49,028 bases of DNA. Origin: Strobilurus pachycystidiatus. Its lineage: Eukaryota; Basidiomycota; Agaricomycetes; Agaricales; Physalacriaceae. A program made the translations under genes and the position numbers. Where the stretch lies: NCBI GenBank assembly GCA_019915135.1, contig JAHLMK010000049.1, positions 1 to 49,028 on the forward strand. The letters run 5' to 3'. Under the pieces are notes generated by a model. The model saw only the letters and a list, made by a program, of their open reading frames with translations, was not told where the DNA came from and searched no databases. Shown in pieces: positions 13,601-26,158 of this stretch. How positions within the stretch are numbered: position 1 is the stretch's first letter; the number at the start of each line of letters is the position of its first letter.

Positions 13601-16600
13601 CGAGTACTACTACCGAAGACGCGGTTGAGACACGGCAGACTTATTTCTTGAGCAACGCAATGCTCAGAGGAAGACGGACAGTGTATGTGACCCGGGCGAG
13701 CCAGTGATCAGACTGTGTGTCAGCTGCTAATGAACGAGCAACAAAGGTCAATCTCACAACGTGACTGCTTGCGGCGGAGGGAATGATGCTCAACATGGTC
13801 AAAATACGGAGGCATGCATGCATGCTTCTGCTGTCACTGAGGTTTGTGGATGAAGCGGTGAGGGTTAGGGTGCGCAGAGTGTCGAGGGCGTTCAACAAAT
13901 GGTCGATCCGTGTGTGTTGTGGTGAGGGTGAGGGGTGTTGGCTAGGTTTGTGTGTTGTGGCGAGGGTGAGGTGTGTCTACCGTTAATGAAGACTGATTGC
14001 TCACTTGATGCAGCGTTGAACACTGTGTGGGCACCGTTCATTCGAGTGTACGGCCCGTGCGCGTTCAGTGTATTTTTTGATTCAATTTCATACTCTGAAC
14101 AAGTTCTGCGTAGCATGCGGAGGTCGAGGAGTGGCGTCGGAGGTGCTGGACTTGTATTTTGACTGACTTGGGTCAGCAACGGGCAGCATATGCGACTGAG
14201 AGTGACAAGGTGAGACTTGCGATGTGACTCGGATGACTTGAGAAATGCAACACAGGGCGACTGACGAGCAAGCACGCTGCAAGTGTGACACCTGTGTGTG
14301 TGTGTGTGTGTCAAATGCGGGCGAGTAGGTCAATGCGTTCAATGCGTGCGGCGTCGCGCATTTGTTCACGAGTCACAGACCGGGATCGGGCACTGATTCT
14401 GAGCGTGTGATCTCACTTGCTTCGACTCGGATGAACGCATGACTTGGTACTCACGCCGACTGCTGGTGAGGTTTAGCAACGTTGGAGGAGGGTGAGGGGA
14501 GTGTCTTTGTGGTGTAAAAAGGGCATTTCTATTGGTGTTGTGGCGAGTACTACTACCGAAGACGCGGTTGAGACACGGCAGACTTATTTCTTGAGCAACG
14601 CAATGCTCAGAGGAAGACGGACAGTGTATGTGACCCGGGCGAGCCAGTGATCAGACTGTGTGTCAGCTGCTAATGAACGAGCAACAAAGGTCAATCTCAC
14701 AACGTGACTGCTTGCGGCGGAGGGAATGATGCTCAACATGGTCAAAATACGGAGGCATGCATGCATGCTTCTGCTGTCACTGAGGTTTGTGGATGAAGCG
14801 GTGAGGGTTAGGGTGCGCAGAGTGTCGAGGGCGTTCAACAAATGGTCGATCCGTGTGTGTTGTGGTGAGGGTGAGGGGTGTTGGCTAGGTTTGTGTGTTG
14901 TGGCGAGGGTGAGGTGTGTCTACCGTTAATGAAGACTGATTGCTCACTTGATGCAGCGTTGAACACTGTGTGGGCACCGTTCATTCGAGTGTACGGCCCG
15001 TGCGCGTTCAGTGTATTTTTTGATTCAATTTCATACTCTGAACAAGTTCTGCGTAGCATGCGGAGGTCGAGGAGTGGCGTCGGAGGTGCTGGACTTGTAT
15101 TTTGACTGACTTGGGTCAGCAACGGGCAGCATATGCGACTGAGAGTGACAAGGTGAGACTTGCGATGTGACTCGGATGACTTGAGAAATGCAACACAGGG
15201 CGACTGACGAGCAAGCACGCTGCAAGTGTGACACCTGTGTGTGTGTGTGTGTGTCAAATGCGGGCGAGTAGGTCAATGCGTTCAATGCGTGCGGCGTCGC
15301 GCATTTGTTCACGAGTCACAGACCGGGATCGGGCACTGATTCTGAGCGTGTGATCTCACTTGCTTCGACTCGGATGAACGCATGACTTGGTACTCACGCC
15401 GACTGCTGGTGAGGTTTAGCAACGTTGGAGGAGGGTGAGGGGAGTGTCTTTGTGGTGTAAAAAGGGCATTTCTATTGGTGTTGTGGCGAGTACTACTACC
15501 GAAGACGCGGTTGAGACACGGCAGACTTATTTCTTGAGCAACGCAATGCTCAGAGGAAGACGGACAGTGTATGTGACCCGGGCGAGCCAGTGATCAGACT
15601 GTGTGTCAGCTGCTAATGAACGAGCAACAAAGGTCAATCTCACAACGTGACTGCTTGCGGCGGAGGGAATGATGCTCAACATGGTCAAAATACGGAGGCA
15701 TGCATGCATGCTTCTGCTGTCACTGAGGTTTGTGGATGAAGCGGTGAGGGTTAGGGTGCGCAGAGTGTCGAGGGCGTTCAACAAATGGTCGATCCGTGTG
15801 TGTTGTGGTGAGGGTGAGGGGTGTTGGCTAGGTTTGTGTGTTGTGGCGAGGGTGAGGTGTGTCTACCGTTAATGAAGACTGATTGCTCACTTGATGCAGC
15901 GTTGAACACTGTGTGGGCACCGTTCATTCGAGTGTACGGCCCGTGCGCGTTCAGTGTATTTTTTGATTCAATTTCATACTCTGAACAAGTTCTGCGTAGC
16001 ATGCGGAGGTCGAGGAGTGGCGTCGGAGGTGCTGGACTTGTATTTTGACTGACTTGGGTCAGCAACGGGCAGCATATGCGACTGAGAGTGACAAGGTGAG
16101 ACTTGCGATGTGACTCGGATGACTTGAGAAATGCAACACAGGGCGACTGACGAGCAAGCACGCTGCAAGTGTGACACCTGTGTGTGTGTGTGTGTGTCAA
16201 ATGCGGGCGAGTAGGTCAATGCGTTCAATGCGTGCGGCGTCGCGCATTTGTTCACGAGTCACAGACCGGGATCGGGCACTGATTCTGAGCGTGTGATCTC
16301 ACTTGCTTCGACTCGGATGAACGCATGACTTGGTACTCACGCCGACTGCTGGTGAGGTTTAGCAACGTTGGAGGAGGGTGAGGGGAGTGTCTTTGTGGTG
16401 TAAAAAGGGCATTTCTATTGGTGTTGTGGCGAGTACTACTACCGAAGACGCGGTTGAGACACGGCAGACTTATTTCTTGAGCAACGCAATGCTCAGAGGA
16501 AGACGGACAGTGTATGTGACCCGGGCGAGCCAGTGATCAGACTGTGTGTCAGCTGCTAATGAACGAGCAACAAAGGTCAATCTCACAACGTGACTGCTTG

Positions 16601-19600
16601 CGGCGGAGGGAATGATGCTCAACATGGTCAAAATACGGAGGCATGCATGCATGCTTCTGCTGTCACTGAGGTTTGTGGATGAAGCGGTGAGGGTTAGGGT
16701 GCGCAGAGTGTCGAGGGCGTTCAACAAATGGTCGATCCGTGTGTGTTGTGGTGAGGGTGAGGGGTGTTGGCTAGGTTTGTGTGTTGTGGCGAGGGTGAGG
16801 TGTGTCTACCGTTAATGAAGACTGATTGCTCACTTGATGCAGCGTTGAACACTGTGTGGGCACCGTTCATTCGAGTGTACGGCCCGTGCGCGTTCAGTGT
16901 ATTTTTTGATTCAATTTCATACTCTGAACAAGTTCTGCGTAGCATGCGGAGGTCGAGGAGTGGCGTCGGAGGTGCTGGACTTGTATTTTGACTGACTTGG
17001 GTCAGCAACGGGCAGCATATGCGACTGAGAGTGACAAGGTGAGACTTGCGATGTGACTCGGATGACTTGAGAAATGCAACACAGGGCGACTGACGAGCAA
17101 GCACGCTGCAAGTGTGACACCTGTGTGTGTGTGTGTGTGTCAAATGCGGGCGAGTAGGTCAATGCGTTCAATGCGTGCGGCGTCGCGCATTTGTTCACGA
17201 GTCACAGACCGGGATCGGGCACTGATTCTGAGCATGTGATCTCACTTGCTTCGACTCGGATGAACGCATGACTTGGTACTCACGCCGACTGCTGGTGAGG
17301 TTTAGCAACGTTGGAGGAGGGTGAGGGGAGTGTCTTTGTGGTGTAAAAAGGGCATTTCTATTGGTGTTGTGGCGAGTACTACTACCGAAGACGCGGTTGA
17401 GACACGGCAGACTTATTTCTTGAGCAACGCAATGCTCAGAGGAAGACGGACAGTGTATGTGACCCGGGCGAGCCAGTGATCAGACTGTGTGTCAGCTGCT
17501 AATGAACGAGCAACAAAGGTCAATCTCACAACGTGACTGCTTGCGGCGGAGGGAATGATGCTCAACATGGTCAAAATACGGAGGCATGCATGCATGCTTC
17601 TGCTGTCACTGAGGTTTGTGGATGAAGCGGTGAGGGTTAGGGTGCGCAGAGTGTCGAGGGCGTTCAACAAATGGTCGATCCGTGTGTGTTGTGGTGAGGG
17701 TGAGGGGTGTTGGCTAGGTTTGTGTGTTGTGGCGAGGGTGAGGTGTGTCTACCGTTAATGAAGACTGATTGCTCACTTGATGCAGCGTTGAACACTGTGT
17801 GGGCACCGTTCATTCGAGTGTACGGCCCGTGCGCGTTCAGTGTATTTTTTGATTCAATTTCATACTCTGAACAAGTTCTGCGTAGCATGCGGAGGTCGAG
17901 GAGTGGCGTCGGAGGTGCTGGACTTGTATTTTGACTGACTTGGGTCAGCAACGGGCAGCATATGCGACTGAGAGTGACAAGGTGAGACTTGCGATGTGAC
18001 TCGGATGACTTGAGAAATGCAACACAGGGCGACTGACGAGCAAGCACGCTGCAAGTGTGACACCTGTGTGTGTGTGTGTGTGTCAAATGCGGGCGAGTAG
18101 GTCAATGCGTTCAATGCGTGCGGCGTCGCGCATTTGTTCACGAGTCACAGACCGGGATCGGGCACTGATTCTGAGCGTGTGATCTCACTTGCTTCGACTC
18201 GGATGAACGCATGACTTGGTACTCACGCCGACTGCTGGTGAGGTTTAGCAACGTTGGAGGAGGGTGAGGGGAGTGTCTTTGTGGTGTAAAAAGGGCATTT
18301 CTATTGGTGTTGTGGCGAGTACTACTACCGAAGACGCGGTTGAGACACGGCAGACTTATTTCTTGAGCAACGCAATGCTCAGAGGAAGACGGACAGTGTA
18401 TGTGACCCGGGCGAGCCAGTGATCAGACTGTGTGTCAGCTGCTAATGAACGAGCAACAAAGGTCAATCTCACAACGTGACTGCTTGCGGCGGAGGGAATG
18501 ATGCTCAACATGGTCAAAATACGGAGGCATGCATGCATGCTTCTGCTGTCACTGAGGTTTGTGGATGAAGCGGTGAGGGTTAGGGTGCGCAGAGTGTCGA
18601 GGGCGTTCAACAAATGGTCGATCCGTGTGTGTTGTGGTGAGGGTGAGGGGTGTTGGCTAGGTTTGTGTGTTGTGGCGAGGGTGAGGTGTGTCTACCGTTA
18701 ATGAAGACTGATTGCTCACTTGATGCAGCGTTGAACACTGTGTGGGCACCGTTCATTCGAGTGTACGGCCCGTGCGCGTTCAGTGTATTTTTTGATTCAA
18801 TTTCATACTCTGAACAAGTTCTGCGTAGCATGCGGAGGTCGAGGAGTGGCGTCGGAGGTGCTGGACTTGTATTTTGACTGACTTGGGTCAGCAACGGGCA
18901 GCATATGCGACTGAGAGTGACAAGGTGAGACTTGCGATGTGACTCGGATGACTTGAGAAATGCAACACAGGGCGACTGACGAGCAAGCACGCTGCAAGTG
19001 TGACACCTGTGTGTGTGTGTGTGTGTCAAATGCGGGCGAGTAGGTCAATGCGTTCAATGCGTGCGGCGTCGCGCATTTGTTCACGAGTCACAGACCGGGA
19101 TCGGGCACTGATTCTGAGCGTGTGATCTCACTTGCTTCGACTCGGATGAACGCATGACTTGGTACTCACGCCGACTGCTGGTGAGGTTTAGCAACGTTGG
19201 AGGAGGGTGAGGGGAGTGTCTTTGTGGTGTAAAAAGGGCATTTCTATTGGTGTTGTGGCGAGTACTACTACCGAAGACGCGGTTGAGACACGGCAGACTT
19301 ATTTCTTGAGCAACGCAATGCTCAGAGGAAGACGGACAGTGTATGTGACCCGGGCGAGCCAGTGATCAGACTGTGTGTCAGCTGCTAATGAACGAGCAAC
19401 AAAGGTCAATCTCACAACGTGACTGCTTGCGGCGGAGGGAATGATGCTCAACATGGTCAAAATACGGAGGCATGCATGCATGCTTCTGCTGTCACTGAGG
19501 TTTGTGGATGAAGCGGTGAGGGTTAGGGTGCGCAGAGTGTCGAGGGCGTTCAACAAATGGTCGATCCGTGTGTGTTGTGGTGAGGGTGAGGGGTGTTGGC

Positions 19601-22600
19601 TAGGTTTGTGTGTTGTGGCGAGGGTGAGGTGTGTCTACCGTTAATGAAGACTGATTGCTCACTTGATGCAGCGTTGAACACTGTGTGGGCACCGTTCATT
19701 CGAGTGTACGGCCCGTGCGCGTTCAGTGTATTTTTTGATTCAATTTCATACTCTGAACAAGTTCTGCGTAGCATGCGGAGGTCGAGGAGTGGCGTCGGAG
19801 GTGCTGGACTTGTATTTTGACTGACTTGGGTCAGCAACGGGCAGCATATGCGACTGAGAGTGACAAGGTGAGACTTGCGATGTGACTCGGATGACTTGAG
19901 AAATGCAACACAGGGCGACTGACGAGCAAGCACGCTGCAAGTGTGACACCTGTGTGTGTGTGTGTGTGTCAAATGCGGGCGAGTAGGTCAATGCGTTCAA
20001 TGCGTGCGGCGTCGCGCATTTGTTCACGAGTCACAGACCGGGATTGGGCACTGATTCTGAGCGTGTGATCTCACTTGCTTCGACTCGGATGAACGCATGA
20101 CTTGGTACTCACGCCGACTGCTGGTGAGGTTTAGCAACGTTGGAGGAGGGTGAGGGGAGTGTCTTTGTGGTGTAAAAAGGGCATTTCTATTGGTGTTGTG
20201 GCGAGTACTACTACCGAAGACGCGGTTGAGACACGGCAGACTTATTTCTTGAGCAACGCAATGCTCAGAGGAAGACGGACAGTGTATGTGACCCGGGCGA
20301 GCCAGTGATCAGACTGTGTGTCAGCTGCTAATGAACGAGCAACAAAGGTCAATCTCACAACGTGACTGCTTGCGGCGGAGGGAATGATGCTCAACATGGT
20401 CAAAATACGGAGGCATGCATGCATGCTTCTGCTGTCACTGAGGTTTGTGGATGAAGCGGTGAGGGTTAGGGTGCGCAGAGTGTCGAGGGCGTTCAACAAA
20501 TGGTCGATCCGTGTGTGTTGTGGTGAGGGTGAGGGGTGTTGGCTAGGTTTGTGTGTTGTGGCGAGGGTGAGGTGTGTCTACCGTTAATGAAGACTGATTG
20601 CTCACTTGATGCAGCGTTGAACACTGTGTGGGCACCGTTCATTCGAGTGTACGGCCCGTGCGCGTTCAGTGTATTTTTTGATTCAATTTCATACTCTGAA
20701 CAAGTTCTGCGTAGCATGCGGAGGTCGAGGAGTGGCGTCGGAGGTGCTGGACTTGTATTTTAACTGACTTGGGTCAGCAACGGGCAGCATATGCGACTGA
20801 GAGTGACAAGGTGAGACTTGCGATGTGACTCGGATGACTTGAGAAATGCAACACAGGGCGACTGACGAGCAAGCACGCTGCAAGTGTGACACCTGTGTGT
20901 GTGTGTGTGTGTCAAATGCGGGCGAGTAGGTCAATGCGTTCAATGCGTGCGGCGTCGCGCATTTGTTCACGAGTCACAGACCGGGATCGGGCACTGATTC
21001 TGAGCGTGTGATCTCACTTGCTTCGACTCGGATGAACGCATGACTTGGTACTCACGCCGACTGCTGGTGAGGTTTAGCAACGTTGGAGGAGGGTGAGGGG
21101 AGTGTCTTTGTGGTGTAAAAAGGGCATTTCTATTGGTGTTGTGGCGAGTACTACTACCGAAGACGCGGTTGAGACACGGCAGACTTATTTCTTGAGCAAC
21201 GCAATGCTCAGAGGAAGACGGACAGTGTATGTGACCCGGGCGAGCCAGTGATCAGACTGTGTGTCAGCTGCTAATGAACGAGCAACAAAGGTCAATCTCA
21301 CAACGTGACTGCTTGCGGCGGAGGGAATGATGCTCAACATGGTCAAAATACGGAGGCATGCATGCATGCTTCTGCTGTCACTGAGGTTTGTGGATGAAGC
21401 GGTGAGGGTTAGGGTGCGCAGAGTGTCGAGGGCGTTCAACAAATGGTCGATCCGTGTGTGTTGTGGTGAGGGTGAGGGGTGTTGGCTAGGTTTGTGTGTT
21501 GTGGCGAGGGTGAGGTGTGTCTACCGTTAATGAAGACTGATTGCTCACTTGATGCAGCGTTGAACACTGTGTGGGCACCGTTCATTCGAGTGTACGGCCC
21601 GTGCGCGTTCAGTGTATTTTTTGATTCAATTTCATACTCTGAACAAGTTCTGCGTAGCATGCGGAGGTCGAGGAGTGGCGTCGGAGGTGCTGGACTTGTA
21701 TTTTGACTGACTTGGGTCAGCAACGGGCAGCATATGCGACTGAGAGTGACAAGGTGAGACTTGCGATGTGACTCGGATGACTTGAGAAATGCAACACAGG
21801 GCGACTGACGAGCAAGCACGCTGCAAGTGTGACACCTGTGTGTGTGTGTGTGTGTCAAATGCGGGCGAGTAGGTCAATGCGTTCAATGCGTGCGGCGTCG
21901 CGCATTTGTTCACGAGTCACAGACCGGGATCGGGCACTGATTCTGAGCGTGTGATCTCACTTGCTTCGACTCGGATGAACGCATGACTTGGTACTCACGC
22001 CGACTGCTGGTGAGGTTTAGCAACGTTGGAGGAGGGTGAGGGGAGTGTCTTTGTGGTGTAAAAAGGGCATTTCTATTGGTGTTGTGGCGAGTACTACTAC
22101 CGAAGACGCGGTTGAGACACGGCAGACTTATTTCTTGAGCAACGCAATGCTCAGAGGAAGACGGACAGTGTATGTGACCCGGGCGAGCCAGTGATCAGAC
22201 TGTGTGTCAGCTGCTAATGAACGAGCAACAAAGGTCAATCTCACAACGTGACTGCTTGCGGCGGAGGGAATGATGCTCAACATGGTCAAAATACGGAGGC
22301 ATGCATGCATGCTTCTGCTGTCACTGAGGTTTGTGGATGAAGCGGTGAGGGTTAGGGTGCGCAGAGTGTCGAGGGCGTTCAACAAATGGTCGATCCGTGT
22401 GTGTTGTGGTGAGGGTGAGGGGTGTTGGCTAGGTTTGTGTGTTGTGGCGAGGGTGAGGTGTGTCTACCGTTAATGAAGACTGATTGCTCACTTGATGCAG
22501 CGTTGAACACTGTGTGGGCACCGTTCATTCGAGTGTACGGCCCGTGCGCGTTCAGTGTATTTTTTGATTCAATTTCATACTCTGAACAAGTTCTGCGTAG

Positions 22601-25340
22601 CATGCGGAGGTCGAGGAGTGGCGTCGGAGGTGCTGGACTTGTATTTTGACTGACTTGGGTCAGCAACGGGCAGCATATGCGACTGAGAGTGACAAGGTGA
22701 GACTTGCGATGTGACTCGGATGACTTGAGAAATGCAACACAGGGCGACTGACGAGCAAGCACGCTGCAAGTGTGACACCTGTGTGTGTGTGTGTGTGTCA
22801 AATGCGGGCGAGTAGGTCAATGCGTTCAATGCGTGCGGCGTCGCGCATTTGTTCACGAGTCACAGACCGGGATCGGGCACTGATTCTGAGCGTGTGATCT
22901 CACTTGCTTCGACTCGGATGAACGCATGACTTGGTACTCACGCCGACTGCTGGTGAGGTTTAGCAACGTTGGAGGAGGGTGAGGGGAGTGTCTTTGTGGT
23001 GTAAAAAGGGCATTTCTATTGGTGTTGTGGCGAGTACTACTACCGAAGACGCGGTTGAGACACGGCAGACTTATTTCTTGAGCAACGCAATGCTCAGAGG
23101 AAGACGGACAGTGTATGTGACCCGGGCGAGCCAGTGATCAGACTGTGTGTCAGCTGCTAATGAACGAGCAACAAAGGTCAATCTCACAACGTGACTGCTT
23201 GCGGCGGAGGGAATGATGCTCAACATGGTCAAAATACGGAGGCATGCATGCATGCTTCTGCTGTCACTGAGGTTTGTGGATGAAGCGGTGAGGGTTAGGG
23301 TGCGCAGAGTGTCGAGGGCGTTCAACAAATGGTCGATCCGTGTGTGTTGTGGTGAGGGTGAGGGGTGTTGGCTAGGTTTGTGTGTTGTGGCGAGGGTGAG
23401 GTGTGTCTACCGTTAATGAAGACTGATTGCTCACTTGATGCAGCGTTGAACACTGTGTGGGCACCGTTCATTCGAGTGTACGGCCCGTGCGCGTTCAGTG
23501 TATTTTTTGATTCAATTTCATACTCTGAACAAGTTCTGCGTAGCATGCGGAGGTCGAGGAGTGGCGTCGGAGGTGCTGGACTTGTATTTTGACTGACTTG
23601 GGTCAGCAACGGGCAGCATATGCGACTGAGAGTGACAAGGTGAGACTTGCGATGTGACTCGGATGACTTGAGAAATGCAACACAGGGCGACTGACGAGCA
23701 AGCACGCTGCAAGTGTGACACCTGTGTGTGTGTGTGTGTGTCAAATGCGGGCGAGTAGGTCAATGCGTTCAATGCGTGCGGCGTCGCGCATTTGTTCACG
23801 AGTCACAGACCGGGATCGGGCACTGATTCTGAGCGTGTGATCTCACTTGCTTCGACTCGGATGAACGCATGACTTGGTACTCACGCCGACTGCTGGTGAG
23901 GTTTAGCAACATTGGAGGAGGGTGAGGGGAGTGTCTTTGTGGTGTAAAAAGGGCATTTCTATTGGTGTTGTGGCGAGTACTACTACCGAAGACGCGGTTG
24001 AGACACGGCAGACTTATTTCTTGAGCAACGCAATGCTCAGAGGAAGACGGACAGTGTATGTGACCCGGGCGAGCCAGTGATCAGACTGTGTGTCAGCTGC
24101 TAATGAACGAGCAACAAAGGTCAATCTCACAACGTGACTGCTTGCGGCGGAGGGAATGATGCTCAACATGGTCAAAATACGGAGGCATGCATGCATGCTT
24201 CTGCTGTCACTGAGGTTTGTGGATGAAGCGGTGAGGGTTAGGGTGCGCAGAGTGTTGAGGGCGTTCAACAAATGGTCGATCCGTGTGTGTTGTGGTGAGG
24301 GTGAGGGGTGTTGGCTAGGTTTGTGTGTTGTGGCGAGGGTGAGGTGTGTCTACCGTTAATGAAGACTGATTGCTCACTTGATGCAGCGTTGAACACTGTG
24401 TGGGCACCGTTCATTCGAGTGTACGGCCCGTGCGCGTTCAGTGTATTTTTTGATTCAATTTCATACTCTGAACAAGTTCTGCGTAGCATGCGGAGGTCGA
24501 GGAGTGGCGTCGGAGGTGCTGGACTTGTATTTTGACTGACTTGGGTCAGCAACGGGCAGCATATGCGACTGAGAGTGACAAGGTGAGACTTGCGATGTGA
24601 CTCGGATGACTTGAGAAATGCAACACAGGGCGACTGACGAGCAAGCACGCTGCAAGTGTGACACCTGTGTGTGTGTGTGTGTGTCAAATGCGGGCGAGTA
24701 GGTCAATGCGTTCAATGCGTGCGGCGTCGCGCATTTGTTCACGAGTCACAGACCGGGATCGGGCACTGATTCTGAGCGTGTGATCTCACTTGCTTCGACT
24801 CGGATGAACGCATGACTTGGTACTCACGCCGACTGCTGGTGAGGTTTAGCAACGTTGGAGGAGGGTGAGGGGAGTGTCTTTGTGGTGTAAAAAGGGCATT
24901 TCTATTGGTGTTGTGGCGAGTACTACTACCGAAGACGCGGTTGAGACACGGCAGACTTATTTCTTGAGCAACGCAATGCTCAGAGGAAGACGGACAGTGT
25001 ATGTGACCCGGGCGAGCCAGTGATCAGACTGTGTGTCAGCTGCTAATGAACGAGCAACAAAGGTCAATCTCACAACGTGACTGCTTGCGGCGGAGGGAAT
25101 GATGCTCAACATGGTCAAAATACGGAGGCATGCATGCATGCTTCTGCTGTCACTGAGGTTTGTGGATGAAGCGGTGAGGGTTAGGGTGCGCAGAGTGTCG
25201 AGGGCGTTCAACAAATGGTCGATCCGTGTGTGTTGTGGTGAGGGTGAGGGGTGTTGGCTAGGTTTGTGTGTTGTGGCGAGGGTGAGGTGTGTCTACCGTT
25301 AATGAAGACTGATTGCTCACTTGATGCAGCGTTGAACACT
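4664..25340. repeat. 943-bp satellite array, about 21.9 tandem copies
   Basis: The period is exactly 943 bp from first to last unit: landmark positions such as 5154, 6097, 7040 and onward to 24957 step by 943. The array starts at TCTGAACAAG (4664) and breaks off after GTTGAACACT (25340), 66 bp short of 22 full units. Each unit holds a (TG)9 tract (4863 in unit 1), a GCATGCATGCATGC run, several GGGTGAGGGG-like G-rich patches and one GGGTTAGGG telomere-like word (5375-5383 in unit 1). Open frames of 67-140 codons recur in every unit, but they overlap on both strands, include CA-repeat-encoded THTHTHT and have no splice or promoter support, so I read the unit as non-coding. The only differences I could find between units are six single transitions (6345, 17234, 20045, 20762, 23911, 24256). 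The function is unknown; a subtelomeric satellite or heterochromatin seed is likely. Confidence 0.95.
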
Positions 25341-25355
25341 ATCTATCTACGCTCC

Positions 25356-25374
25356 CTACCATGCCCCATGGTAG
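25356..25374. repeat. Hairpin at the right edge of the satellite
   Basis: Arms CTACCATG and CATGGTAG around a CCC loop, 16 bases beyond the last satellite base. It may mark the break point where the array was joined or expanded. Confidence 0.5.
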
Positions 25375-25499
25375 GAATGACGCGTCCGAGTCATTTCAGT
25401 CATTTTTGGTAATAAGAATACTTGAGATTCCATACTGATGAAATTTTAGCATCTGTTACGCCCGTAATTCCACGCTAAACAGACGTGGGTGCAACTCAT

Positions 25500-26050
25500 T
25501 GGAGCCGGATTCCAACGCTGGAAGCTTTTGGGCGTGGATTATACCCACAATTCAACACTATACAAAATTTGGTGCACAATACAGGGCCCATATTTCAACG
25601 CTGGTAGGTTTTTGTTGTTAACTCTGCTCATAATCCAACGCTATTCAGATTGCGGTACGTTATATGGAGCCCAATTTTCAACGCTAGAAGCTTTTGGGCG
25701 TTGATTATACCTATAATTCCACGCTATTCACATTCTGGTGCACCCTGTGCACTGTATGAGGCCCAGATTTCAACGCTAGAAGCTTTTGGGTGTTATCTCT
25801 ACGCATAATTCCTTGCTATCCAGATTCCAGTGCATACTGTGCACTCTACGGGGCTCAGATTTCAACGCTGGAAGCTTTTGGGCATCAATTACACCCATAA
25901 TTCCATTGGAGATTTGGGTGCGCTATACAAGGCCCCAGATTTCAACGCTGGTAGATTTTTGGCGTTAATCATGCCCGACTCCCGGTGTTGTACGGGGCAC
26001 AAATTTATTAACGCTGATAGGTTTGCAGCATTCATGGTACCCAAAACACA
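25500..26050. repeat. Decayed tandem repeat, about seven units of 65-93 bp
   Basis: Units begin with TTCAACGCTGGAAGCTTTTG or a close variant near 25507, 25593, 25676, 25769, 25861, 25940 and 26006. They continue with a loosely conserved ATAATTCCACGCTATTCAGA-type middle and a TACGGGGCCCAGAT-type end. Unlike the neighbouring satellite, the units have diverged in sequence and length, so this array is older or not homogenised. Short open frames here are by-products of the repeat. Confidence 0.8.
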
Positions 26051-26158
26051 ATGACAAGTAAGTGTCGTGCACCACACATCGATGTGAATGACTTTCACAC
26101 TGCTTTCTCATCCACGTTTTTATATTTACTAAACCCTACTGCATACACCCTGTGACCT

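Noticed and set aside
4664..25340. Repeated open frames of 67, 75, 85, 93 and 140 codons in every satellite unit
   Set aside because: They overlap each other on both strands, derive partly from the TG repeat, and have no splice, promoter or domain support. Their conservation reflects DNA-level homogenisation.
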